This document shows, piece by piece, positions 10,930 to 18,943 of a DNA stretch of 64,000 bases; position 1 is the first letter of the stretch, and each line of letters begins with the position of its first letter. Position numbers and translations under genes: made by a program. Source of the stretch: Pycnococcus provasolii (lineage: Eukaryota; Chlorophyta; Pseudoscourfieldiophyceae; Pseudoscourfieldiales); the NCBI GenBank assembly GCA_049487715.1, contig CP150549.1, forward strand, positions 186,001 through 250,000, given 5' to 3'. The notes under the pieces are model-generated. The model did not search any database. It worked only from the letters and a program-made list of their open reading frames with translations, and was not told where the DNA came from.

Positions 10930-11180
10930 TAAAAAAAATTGTTTTTTTTTTGTGTCACACTCTCTTAGTAAAATGTTGTAACTGTGGGAAGGTTATCGGG
11001 TTTTTGAGCAGGCTTTGGGTCTGGCTGATCGCGCACAGCCTCGGGGGGAACTACGTTTTGCCCGAGGTCGAACGTTGCCCAAATGTTCAGCACACGGCTT
11101 CCAGCCGGATCCACGCCGGTCGACTCTGTCGATGACACCAACCGACACCAACCTCCAGAAGGGCTCAACTCAGTTTCAGA
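10930..11180. other. 3' flank of the telobox-Myb gene
   Basis: An A/T-rich stretch follows the stop, with TGTAA at 10977-10981 as the probable polyadenylation signal. After that comes unremarkable sequence up to the minisatellite. No gene is seen. Confidence 0.5.
10977..10981 (+). terminator. TGTAA polyadenylation signal of the telobox-Myb gene
   Basis: TGTAA 48 bp after the stop. Similar TGTAA pentamers lie at or after the stops of nine other genes (for example 23633, 36507, 41570, 46801 and 55282 on plus; 44120, 58832, 18931 and 14163-14197 on minus). Confidence 0.6.
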
Positions 11181-11194
11181 ACGTCTTCCGCAAA

Positions 11195-12375
11195 CCCAAG
11201 GCAGCACGAGCACAGCACGAGCACGAGCACAGCAGGCCGCACGAGCACAGCAGGCAGCACGATCACGAGCAAGCACGAGCAGGCAGCAGGAGCGAAGCAC
11301 GAGCAAGCACGAGCACGAGCACGAGTAGGCAAGGCAGCACGAGCACAGCACGAGCACGAGCACAGCAGGCCGCACGAGCACGAGCACGAGCAGGCAAGGC
11401 AGCACGAGCACGAGCAGAGAGGCCGCACGAGCACAGCAGGCAGCACGAGCACAGCAGGCAGCACGATCACGAGCAAGCACGAGCAGGCAGCAGGAGCGAA
11501 GCACGAGCAAGCACGAGCACGAGCACGAGCAAACCAGGCAGCACGAGCACAGCAGGCAGCACGATCACGAGCAAGCACGAGCAGGCAGCAGGAGCGAAGC
11601 ACGAGCAAGCACGAGCACGAGCACGAGTAGGCAAGGCAGCACGAGCACGAGCAGAGAGGCCGCACGAGCACACTAGGCAGCACGATCACAGCAGGCAGCA
11701 CGATCACGAGCAAGCACGAGCAGGCAGCAGGAGCGAAGCACGAGCAAGCACGAGCACGAGCACGAGCAAACCAGGCAGCACGAGCACAGCAGGCAGCACG
11801 ATCACGAGCAAGCACGAGCAGGCAGGAGCGAAGCACGAGCAAGCACGAGCACGAGCACGAGCAAACCAGGCAGCACGAGCACAGCAGGCAGCACGATCAC
11901 GAGCAAGCACGAGCAGGCAGCAGGAGCGAAGCACGAGCAAGCACGAGCACGAGCACGAGCACACCAGGCAGCACGAGCACAGCAGGCAGCACGATCACGA
12001 GCAAGCACGAGCAGGCAGCAGGAGCGAAGCACGAGCAAGCACGAGCACGAGCACGAGCACACCAGGCAGCACGAGCACAGCAGGCAGCACGATCACGAGC
12101 AAGCACGAGCAGGCAGCAGGAGCGAAGCACGAGCAAGCACGAGCACGAGCACGAGCACACCAGGCAGCACGAGCACAGCAGGCAGCACGATCACGAGCAA
12201 GCACGAGCAGGCAGCAGGAGCGAAGCACGAGCAAGCACGAGCACGAGCACGAGCACACCAGGCAGCACGAGCACAGCAGGCAGCACGATCACGAGCAAGC
12301 ACGAGCAGGCAGCAGGAGCGAAGCACGAGCAAGCACGAGCACGAGCACGAGCAGGCAAGGCAGCACGAGCACGAT
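11195..12375. repeat. Minisatellite of (CGAGCA)-rich 98-bp units
   Basis: Nearly 1.2 kb is built from cagcacgagcac-type blocks. From about 11700 it settles into a regular 98-bp period (one unit of 95 bp); equivalent points lie at 11704, 11802, 11897, 11995 and 12093. Earlier units are irregular and carry deletions. Because hexamers leave all frames open, long artefactual ORFs appear on both strands. Their products are Ser/Thr/His/Gln repeats or Ala/Cys/Leu repeats and I do not treat them as genes. Confidence 0.9.
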
Positions 12376-12439
12376 GACAAGTTTGTCACACTTCTTGCGG
12401 AAGGTTCCATTGCAGCACGGCTTGACGTTTTGGACGACT

Positions 12440-12661
12440 TCATCGAATACCTTTCAAAAACTGAAGAACCGTGGTCGAAGAGAATGTATAGTTGTTGTCC
12501 TCGAAGCCGCACGCATCCCTGGTATCGAACAGCGCGTACTTCGTCACGCCAACCTGCGCCGTGGTCAGGTCGCAGTCCTTGGGAAGCGTGGACAGCTTAG
12601 CCTTGAGGCTGGGAGGAAGCTCGTTGAGCATGTCCCACGGGCACTTCGGCGCGGTGGGCAC
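12440..12661 (-). pseudogene. Unidentified exon-like coding fragment
   Basis: About 70 residues in one minus-strand frame look like real protein: PKCPWDMLNELPPSLKAKL, then VGVTKYALFDTRDACGFED, then NNYTFSSTTVLQFLKG, ending two residues later. Composition is balanced, unlike the repeat-derived ORFs beside it. I do not recognise the family. It abuts the ASPM fragment at about 12670. Just before it on the other strand, 12376-12465 could read DKFVTLLAEGSIAARLDVL, so this may be a junction of two fragments. Confidence 0.4.
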
Positions 12662-12670
12662 GGCAACTCT

Positions 12671-13120
12671 GGATCTGCGAAGGAACGATGCTTGGCGAAT
12701 GCCGCGTGCTCCGCGTGCGCTGCGCTGTCTTCGTCGGATTCGTCGGCGGTGGCTGGTCGCAGGCGAGCGGCATCGTCGCCCACATCCACCTCTAGCGCCA
12801 ACTTGAGCCAGAAGGGGTGGTAGGCGAGAACGCCGGCGTGCGCGTTGTCTCGCAGACGAATGTCGGTCATCAGATCAGTGAGGAGGACTCGGAGAGCGCG
12901 AGGCGCTGCTTGTCGATGCACGACTCCATGCGAAGGAGCAGTGGGATGATTGACGAGGTGTTGCTTTTCGTGATGCCGGTCGTGTTTGCTGGCGTGTCTG
13001 TTCCCTGCGAGTACAATCGCCACAACAGATCTCTCGTCTTTGCCACGAGACGACGATGGGACATGGCAGTGGCAGTGCGCCGAAGGTGCCGCCTCCGTGG
13101 ACGACGCTGTCTGCGTGGTG
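12671..13120 (-). pseudogene. Decayed copy of part of the ASPM gene
   Basis: The minus strand matches 61565-62023 of the ASPM gene in this window almost base for base, for example WRLYSQGTDTPANTTGITKS and DIRLRDNAHAGVLAYHPFWL. Differences include one extra base after GGCGCA and five extra bases at CTCACTGA(TCTGA)TGACC, both frameshifting, plus scattered substitutions. Homology stops at about 13120 in a CAG/TAG-type microsatellite and at about 12671 after CGCAGATCC. No ASPM sequence flanks it, so this is an internal segment with no ends of its own: a duplicated gene fragment. Confidence 0.92.
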
Positions 13121-13179
13121 GAAGAGCAGCTACTGCTGCTGCTACTACTGCTGCTATTGCTCGTGCTATTCCTCCAACA

Positions 13180-13380
13180 TCAAGAAATTGTAACGCACTT
13201 GTCGATGAAGTCCGCGGCGTAGTTGTTGTGCTCCACCATGCCCGTGCCGACGGTGAGAATGTTCGGGTCGAACACGATGTCCTGCGGGTCGAAGCCAACC
13301 TTCTCCACGAGGATCTTGTACGCGCGCTGGCACATGCGCACCTTGTCCTCACAGTTCGCCGCCTGGGTTTTATTTGCCAA
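13180..13380 (-). pseudogene. Cobalamin-dependent methionine synthase fragment (pterin-binding domain)
   Basis: The frame reads [20 protein letters not shown], then [20 protein letters not shown], then [12 protein letters not shown], and stops. This matches the conserved folate/pterin-domain stretch of MetH-type methionine synthases (the DIIFDPNILTIGTG motif region) over about 57 residues. The remaining 1,100 or so residues expected of the enzyme are absent. It lies directly upstream, in the same orientation, of the ASPM fragment, with a trinucleotide microsatellite at the junction. It could be one exon of a mosaic transcript, but not an enzyme. Confidence 0.8.
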
Positions 13381-13727
13381 CGTTGAGAAGGTGGTACATA
13401 GGCTGGCGCCCTAGCGGTCGCGTGGGTTCGGTAGACCCTATTTTTTCTCGGACCAGTGTAATGTAAGGGCCATGGGGCCGGGCTGAAACCCCTCACCTCC
13501 CCACCCCTAGTGAGTGCTCTCGAGAGAAAGCGCAAAAATGAGAGTCGACTTGAATGCACGACCATGGGGCCGGTCAGGGCGGGTCAAGGGAGGAGGGAGG
13601 GGGGACCGGGGCAGGGGATGATTCCCGGGATCCCGGATGATTTCCCCATATGTTTGTCATCCCATTCCAGTTGCATTCTCACTCTGCATTACAGTTCAAT
13701 CCCCGGTAAAATTGCCCCGAGGGGGGT
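13381..13727. other. Spacer without a recognisable gene
   Basis: About 350 bp between the methionine synthase fragment and the 21-bp repeat array. It has G/C homopolymer runs (gggaggagggaggggggacc around 13588-13610) and no coding signal I trust. Confidence 0.4.
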
Positions 13728-13905
13728 GATCGAAAGTTTGGGGGGGGTGATCGAAAGTTTGGGGGGCGTGATCGAAAGTTTGGGGGGCGTGATCGGGAGG
13801 TTGGGGGGCGTGATCGGGAGGTTGGGGGGCGTGATCGAAAGTTTGGGGGGCGTGATCGGGAGGTTGGGGGGCGTGATCGGGAGGTTGGGGGGCGTGATCG
13901 GGAGG
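13728..13905. repeat. 21-bp tandem repeat, two alternating variants
   Basis: About nine units of gatcgaaagtttggggggcgt (A) or gatcgggaggttggggggcgt (B), in the order A A A B B A B B B. Read on the minus strand it gives a seven-residue repeat (SRSRPPT / FRSRPPN). Because 21 is a multiple of three, the frame stays open out of the adjacent zinc-finger fragment. Confidence 0.9.
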
Positions 13906-14072
13906 TTACGCCACGAAGACAGATGCGGCATGAGCACACGGCACGGCACTGTGGACAGCCTCCTTTCATGAATTCTATCCACCTCTTCTTGAGTTCTTCA
14001 GGTGTTTTGATGTTCCAGGCGTCGATGAGCGAGCTGTGGTGCATGTAAATGCACTTGGGGCAGACACGTGGG
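13906..14072 (-). pseudogene. Cys-rich zinc-finger fragment (zf-4CXXC_R1 / CDCA7-like)
   Basis: The minus strand reads [14 protein letters not shown], a 20-residue helix-forming stretch, then [20 protein letters not shown]. The CPxCRxxCxCxxCLRG ending resembles the last part of the 4-CXXC_R1 zinc finger of CDCA7 and KDM3-type JmjC proteins. The fragment is bounded by a (CT)n microsatellite upstream and runs straight into the 21-bp repeat downstream. Only this domain is present. Family assignment is tentative. Confidence 0.45.
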
Positions 14073-14116
14073 CATCTCTCTCTCTCTCTCTGACTCTCTC
14101 TCTCTGACTCTCTCTC

Positions 14117-14155
<39 letters not shown>

Positions 14156-14160
14156 CTCTC
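14072..14160. repeat. (TC)n microsatellite with TCTGAC interruptions
   Basis: Runs of tctctc broken by tctgactctc give a higher-order 16-18 bp period. It lies between the zinc-finger fragment and the 3' end of the PGK chimera. Confidence 0.9.
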
Positions 14161-14349
14161 TATGTAAATTAATTACAAATTTACATTACAAGTGCCGGTC
14201 GGTGTGCGTTGCCGCGTCGGCATGAGTCCGAGCCAAGCATGTTAGCAGCCAACATGCGTGTGACAGAGCGTGCACGTTTGATATCGACGGCGCGACGGCA
14301 GCCGCAGCCTTCGCGACGAAAAATCCAAGCTGCGCCACAGCCGGCTGGC
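14161..14349 (-). terminator. Probable 3' region of the PGK chimera with several TGTAA signals
   Basis: On the minus strand, 14163-14197 contains TGTAA three times within an A/T-rich palindromic stretch. TGTAA is the usual green-algal polyadenylation signal. It lies about 150-190 bp after the stop of the PGK-S1 gene. Confidence 0.5.
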
Positions 14350-16842
14350 TCACCGCTCACCGGGCAGCGCGGTGCTCGTCGCCGCATCACCGGAGAGTGC
14401 CGCGCGCACCGCCGCGGCGTACTCGTCCGGAGATCCCGTGAGCGCGTGCGGACCTGCGGTTGCACATAGCTGCGAGCGCACGTGCTCCTCCAGCAGACTC
14501 AGGCGCACCTCCTTCGCAGCCGCGTCCACGGAGAGGATGACCGCGGCGTGCTTCTGGCCGACGGCGTATTCGGATAGCGATGCGCCAGGAGTTGTGAGAT
14601 GAAAGGCGTCGACAGTCGCTCGGAAGAAGGAGCAGAAGGTGGCATGCATGCCATCGGCAAGAACGCGCGACACAGTCGCGTTCACGACATCGCCGGGCAC
14701 GAGCTCGTCGAGCGTCACACCCGCATCCTCTGCCAGCGAGTGCCCGCGCGCATCGCCACCGACGAGCTTCACCTCCACGTGCACGCTATCGGAGCCGCCA
14801 GAGCCGCTCGTCGTGTCCGTGCCATTGCCCGCGCTCACGAACACGTCGTGTCCGCTCGCGTACGAGGCGCTCGTGTCGCCAGCGCTCACAACCACTGAGC
14901 CGCCGTCGCCCGTGTCGCCCGAGCCAACTGCCACGCGAATGTCGCCGCCAGCGCCGCCCGTAGACGCGCCGCTGATCAGCGACAGCGGGTCGCTGTCGCC
15001 CGCGCATGACTGACCGGACGCAACAAGCACCGCGCCGCTCGTGCCCGATACGCCCGAGCGATCGCTGCGTACGATCACCTCGCCGCTCGTGCCCGTCTCG
15101 CTGAAGCCGGAGCTCACAAGCCCGCTGCCGCCCACGCCGCGCGCGGACGTACCAGCCGCCAGCTCCACGTGGCCGCCGCGGCTCATCTCGGACTCGCCCG
15201 AGCTCGAGCCGCCGCGAACCGTCAGCGCGCCACCCACGCCGGAAGACGAGGCGCCGCCGGATATCTCCACGACACCGCATAGGCAGAACTGCGTGCATCC
15301 GCCGAGCACAAGCGCGTGCTCATCCGCGCTCACCGGCATCGTGCCGCACATGAACGTGCGCGTGTCCGCGCCGTAGAACGAGCAGTCGCGCGTGCATCCG
15401 CGCTTCACAGCCTCGTACACCGTCGAAGGCACGATCACGCCGCTGCAGTTGTACTCCGTCAGCACGCAGCCCGTCTCGCCGAGCGAGGAGCCGCCAGACA
15501 GCGTCACCACGCCGCCGCGGCCGCCCTCAGACGACGCGCCAGATCCGCCGGATACGGACACACAACATAGGCCAACATCGGAAAATGAGTCTCCCGGTGC
15601 GCCCCAATCTCTTGGAACCCCCGTTCTCGTATCGCCGCCGCCGTAGAGTTTTCGTGCAGCCTTGTTGCGTCCAACGGCGCTGTCTAGAGCGAGCGTTCCC
15701 TCGAAGAAGGAAGGCATGAAACCCATCACCGCGTTGACGAAGATGGTCTGCGCCGACGACAGAACCGCATGCACAGATTCACTTTCGAAGCTCTCTGGGG
15801 CGATATCCACGATCCACCCGTCACCACTAACTTCATTGGCGCGTACTGTTCGAAAGCACCCTTCGACGCGCTCGCCACCTGGTCGATCGGAGTGCACGAC
15901 GTGCCACAGCTCCACAACCTTGGGACAAGCTTCGTCTAATGCAACGAGAGCGCGCGCCGCCTCGACATCCTCTTGCGTGACGCCTTGCATCGAAATGCCG
16001 TGCTTCGCGCAGAGGTATGCGTTGTACACCATGCCGCCGAGAATGAGGTGGTCAACAGCGTCGTGGATGCGAACGAGCGTTCCAATTTTCGTGTCAAGTT
16101 TTGAGCCTGCGACAACCGCGACGAACGGCCGTTTCGGTGCATCGAGCAGAGCTGCGAGACCAGTCAGCTCTGACTGCAGAAGGTGTCCGGCGTAGCTTGG
16201 CATGTATCGCACGACTTCGCTCGTCGACACGTGACTTTGCCAGCTGCCGAACGCGTCGTTCACGAAAACGTCCGCAATCCCAGCGAGCTGGCAGGCGAGA
16301 CGCGTCGCCGTCGCGCCACCAGCCTGCTCTCCCGCGAACCACCTTGTGTTTGGCAGGTAGATGCCACCCACCTTGTGCGCCTTGAGCTCGCGCAGTGCAC
16401 GGTTGATGCTCGTGTCAATGTCGACGATGCCGACACCTTCCGTGCAAGTCAGCTGCGGCACGTGAAGCTTGATGTGCAGCTTTCTCTCCAGGTACGCAAC
16501 CACGGGTTCGACGTCCGTCTCTGGGCTGGCGTGTATGTGTCCCGACTTGTCCTTTGGTCGCCCCACGTGCGTCATAATCACAGGTCGTCCGCCACGCTCA
16601 ACGATGGAAAACAACGTTCCAATGGTGGCGTCAATGCGAAAACTGTCGACGACCGCACACCGCCGAACGACGTTGTGGTCGACGCGCACCAAAACGATGG
16701 CACCGCGAAGCTCGGCATCCTGAAGATTGTATTTTTTGTTCAGGTTAGTCGATTGTGATTATATATACATGTTGTTGGAGGTGTTTTTAATTCTTTTTTG
16801 GGAACGTACCTGCACGAGCGGCAAACCTTTTTCTCGCAGCAT
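14350..16842 (-). CDS. Divergent phosphoglycerate kinase fused to a Gly/Ser repeat region and an Rrp5-like S1 domain
   Basis: The first in-frame ATG (16842) lies in a small exon; a 90-bp GT-AG intron (16720-16809) joins it to the main exon, giving about 800 residues. The first 360 or so are PGK-like: LVRVDHNVVR, THVGRPK, FVNDAFGSWQSHVSTSE, VAGSKLDTKIG and KLYGGGDT in correct order. Several sites are altered (NAVMG for NGPMG), and the enzyme's last 40 or so residues after GGGDT are missing. From there the frame continues into about 290 residues of GGxVxxSGGSSSG-type repeats, resembling beta-helical surface proteins. It ends in an S1 domain closest to Rrp5/PDCD11 (ATVSRVLADGMHATF, TVDAFHLTTPG, VRLSLLEEHV). 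Catalysis is doubtful. An upstream 5' exon is possible. Confidence 0.7.
16720..16809 (-). other. Intron in the PGK-like gene
   Basis: The donor is CTCGTGCAG|GTACGTTCCC and the acceptor is ACAATCTTCAG|GATGCC. It joins GLPLVQ to DAELRGAIVLVRVDHN, restoring the usual residues ahead of the PGK RVDxN motif. Confidence 0.75.
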
Positions 16843-17209
16843 TCCCTCGTGCTGCCTTTTGCTCGCATGGTAGTGCGCCGCGTCGTTCTCGTCATCTGCC
16901 GTTTTCTCCGGGCAGCACGAAGCGTACTTCTTGTTGCAGCATGTTGACTGCCTTCACGGACTACGGACAACGGACAACACATACATACACACACACACAC
17001 GCACGCACAGACGTACCTACTGCAGAGAACGGAGAGAACTACTGTAGAGAACGGAGAGAACTATTGTAGAGAACTACTGTAGAGAACGGAAGAGACGGGG
17101 CGTGTTGCCTCGGTGCCCTTCCCCCCCCCCCCCCAAAAAAAAAAAAAACCTTGGTTGCTTGGTTGCTTGGTTACTTGGTTGCTCCCCCTCCCTGCCCTAC
17201 CGGCCTACC
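16843..17209. other. Intergenic region with short repeats
   Basis: It contains (AC)n at about 16980-17000, three to four copies of an 18-20 bp unit containing gtagagaacggagagaacta (17030-17095), and a C13-A14 homopolymer block at about 17121-17147. No ORF is supported, although a non-coding or extra 5' exon of the PGK-like gene could lie here. Confidence 0.5.
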
Positions 17210-17968
17210 CTAGGCCTTGTAGATGGAGATTGTGTTCCTCTTCTCCGGGGGGCATTCGCCGGTCCCCCAGTGGTAGTAATCGGTGAGGTTCTTGGCTTTG
17301 AGGATATCGCCGGGTGAAACCTCGATTTTTTTAACAGGACCCAATGTCGTGTTTTTCCACTTTTTACAGTAGAAGGTTCCCTTGTTCAAGTAGAGAAGGT
17401 ACACCTCGCCAATATTGTTTTTATCTTTATGAGGTTTGGTGTTTCCACGGCGGTTGAAGGCAGTTGTGGCATCGCAGTTGTAAGTTGTTTTGACAACGTT
17501 GAAAAATGTTTCAAGGGCTTGTTGGGCTTGTTTTCCATTTTTGCGTGGCTCTTGGTATACTTCATTGCAGTGCGCCCTTGCTGGGGTAGAACGTGGTAGC
17601 TTGCCGTAGGCAAAGTTTCCTTCGATATTGGTGGTTTTGCATGTGGCGTTCATTATGAGATTCACCTCATGTTCGAATTGGTTTAAATCCAATTGTCCAA
17701 TTTTCTCCACCAGAGGTGGCTTTGGTGCAAAGGTGAATTTTTTATGGTTAGGAAGCTCAATGCGTTTGCATTGGTGGGTCCAAGCACGTATGAACCTATA
17801 GTAAGAACTAATGTCTTTCTTTGATTTGCGATGAAGATGAAAGTATTGCTGATGTCGATGTAGAGTGACTTTCATCCAGTTCACCCTCTCGTATGTGACG
17901 AATATTTTCAAGAAAATAGCGAATATGTCAACATAGAGAGTACAGAGGGATCGAACCCAAGATTGCAT
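17210..17968 (-). CDS. Candidate 2OG-Fe(II) oxygenase-like (double-stranded beta-helix) protein
   Basis: The 252-residue product from the first ATG has a basic, aromatic-rich N-terminal half and a C-terminal half compatible with a 2OG-Fe(II) dioxygenase core. NTKPHKDKNN supplies an HxD pair. YLLYLNKGTFYCKKW and VSPGDILK fit the central strands, DYYHWGTG supplies a distal His, and EKRNTISIY supplies the Arg that would hold 2-oxoglutarate. Spacing fits the prolyl-hydroxylase/AlkB-like fold, but the sequence is divergent. The gene is clearly richer in A/T than its neighbours and lacks their Ala/Arg bias, suggesting a different origin, possibly an algal virus or mobile element (inference). Substrate unknown. 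Confidence 0.5.
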   Translation of the reverse strand: MQSWVRSLCTLYVDIFAIFLKIFVTYERVNWMKVTLHRHQQYFHLHRKSKKDISSYYRFIRAWTHQCKRIELPNHKKFTFAPKPPLVEKIGQLDLNQFEHEVNLIMNATCKTTNIEGNFAYGKLPRSTPARAHCNEVYQEPRKNGKQAQQALETFFNVVKTTYNCDATTAFNRRGNTKPHKDKNNIGEVYLLYLNKGTFYCKKWKNTTLGPVKKIEVSPGDILKAKNLTDYYHWGTGECPPEKRNTISIYKA

Positions 17969-18338
17969 CTTCTCTGTGCGTGTGAGTGTCAAGACTTAGG
18001 TTAGCTCTCAAGTTGCGTAATGTGAGGTGACCTGACCAGGTGACCTGACCTGCAATTGTTACAATAACCGAACCCGCAATTGTTCCTGTACAATAGTTCG
18101 TTGCAGGTTCCTTACCGGGCGAGTACCTGGTAGATACCCCCCCCCCCCCCCCCAGTTTCAGGGCCTCTTCACCAAAGCATTGTATTTGGGCCCGGGATAC
18201 CTCGTTGCACCATCACGATGAGTCGGTGAATCGTGCCGGGCCCACTCAGGATCCCGGAGGACGCGGCGGAGGACAACACACACTCAAAGCACGGCGTGCG
18301 CGCCATGGGCAAGGTGGCACGCACCTTGCCAGGACACG
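17969..18338. other. Intergenic region between two beta-helix-type genes
   Basis: It holds a direct repeat (aggtgacctgacc, twice, near 18027-18052), the motif aaccgaacccgcaattgtt and a C17 homopolymer at about 18137-18153. No gene is supported. Confidence 0.4.
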
Positions 18339-18918
18339 GTGCGTTTGTGGCGCAGTTGTTTAGGTGGAAACCGCCACGCCACCGTCGCCACGCCGTTCGT
18401 CGAGGCATTTTCGATGTACAACAACACCGCCGACGTCTATGTCTTGGGAGAGCTTGGGCCAGTAGGCAAGTGGACCTCATTGAGGGAGCTGAGAGCAACA
18501 ACGGTCGCGAAAATTTACGGTGGCGGTGCTGGTGGTGGCGGTGGAGAGGAGACGCTCCAACCTTTCGAGGTTTTCATCACGAGACGACGTCATACTCAAT
18601 GACGAGATCTTGGTTTCCGCGCAGCGTGCACACGACACGACGGCGTTCGCGCGTCGTGTCATGTCACTTGTGAACGAAGGGCGTGTCAGTTCATCGCATT
18701 TGCGTTTTCGTCTTGAGGGCGCGACGTTCGAGTACATGGACAAGGACAAGAAGGTCAAGACGATCCACCTCCGCCAAGGGTACGGAGTCATGTGGGGGAG
18801 GAAGGTGGAGCATCGTGGAAGCGCGTACAAGAAGGAGAACGTGCGCTTACACGCGTACATCATGGGCGGCGACAGGGGACCGCACGCTTCGTACCCCACT
18901 AAAGTTTACCACTTTTAA
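18339..18918 (+). pseudogene. Degraded or frameshifted protein with a beta-helix (oxygenase-like) C-terminus
   Basis: Coding-looking sequence is split between frames. FVEAFSMYNNTADVYVLGEL (about 18395-18455) is in one frame, while DDVILNDEILVSAQRAHDTT onward to 18918 is in another. The second frame ends with FRLEGATFEYMDKDKKVKTI, RQGYGVMWGRKVEHRGSAYK and NVRLHAYI, which resembles the last strands of a 2OG-oxygenase fold (HxG, then Arg). It parallels the C-terminus of the gene at 17210. The only ATG in the last frame (18661) would give 85 residues. It is a decayed gene, an unspliced one, or one hit by a sequencing error. Confidence 0.4.
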
Positions 18919-18943
18919 GAAAACTTTAAATTACAGTAATAAT

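Noticed and set aside
11015-12823. 602-codon plus-strand ORF and several Cys/Leu/Ala-rich minus-strand ORFs.
   Set aside because: They are translations of the (CGAGCA)-type minisatellite, open in nearly every frame; no non-repetitive domain is attached.
13728-13905. Possible CRISPR-like array.
   Set aside because: The 21-bp units are directly adjacent without spacers, in a eukaryotic nuclear context; it is a simple tandem repeat.
17941-17960. GGGTTCGATCCC-like B-box on the minus strand, suggesting a tRNA.
   Set aside because: No A-box, no acceptor-stem complement about 65 nt upstream and no cloverleaf; the sequence lies inside the first codons of the oxygenase-like ORF.
18176-18210. LGPGYLVAPS reading, resembling a glycoside hydrolase family 31 motif.
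   Set aside because: It stops within two codons and nothing else from GH31 is found nearby; probably chance.
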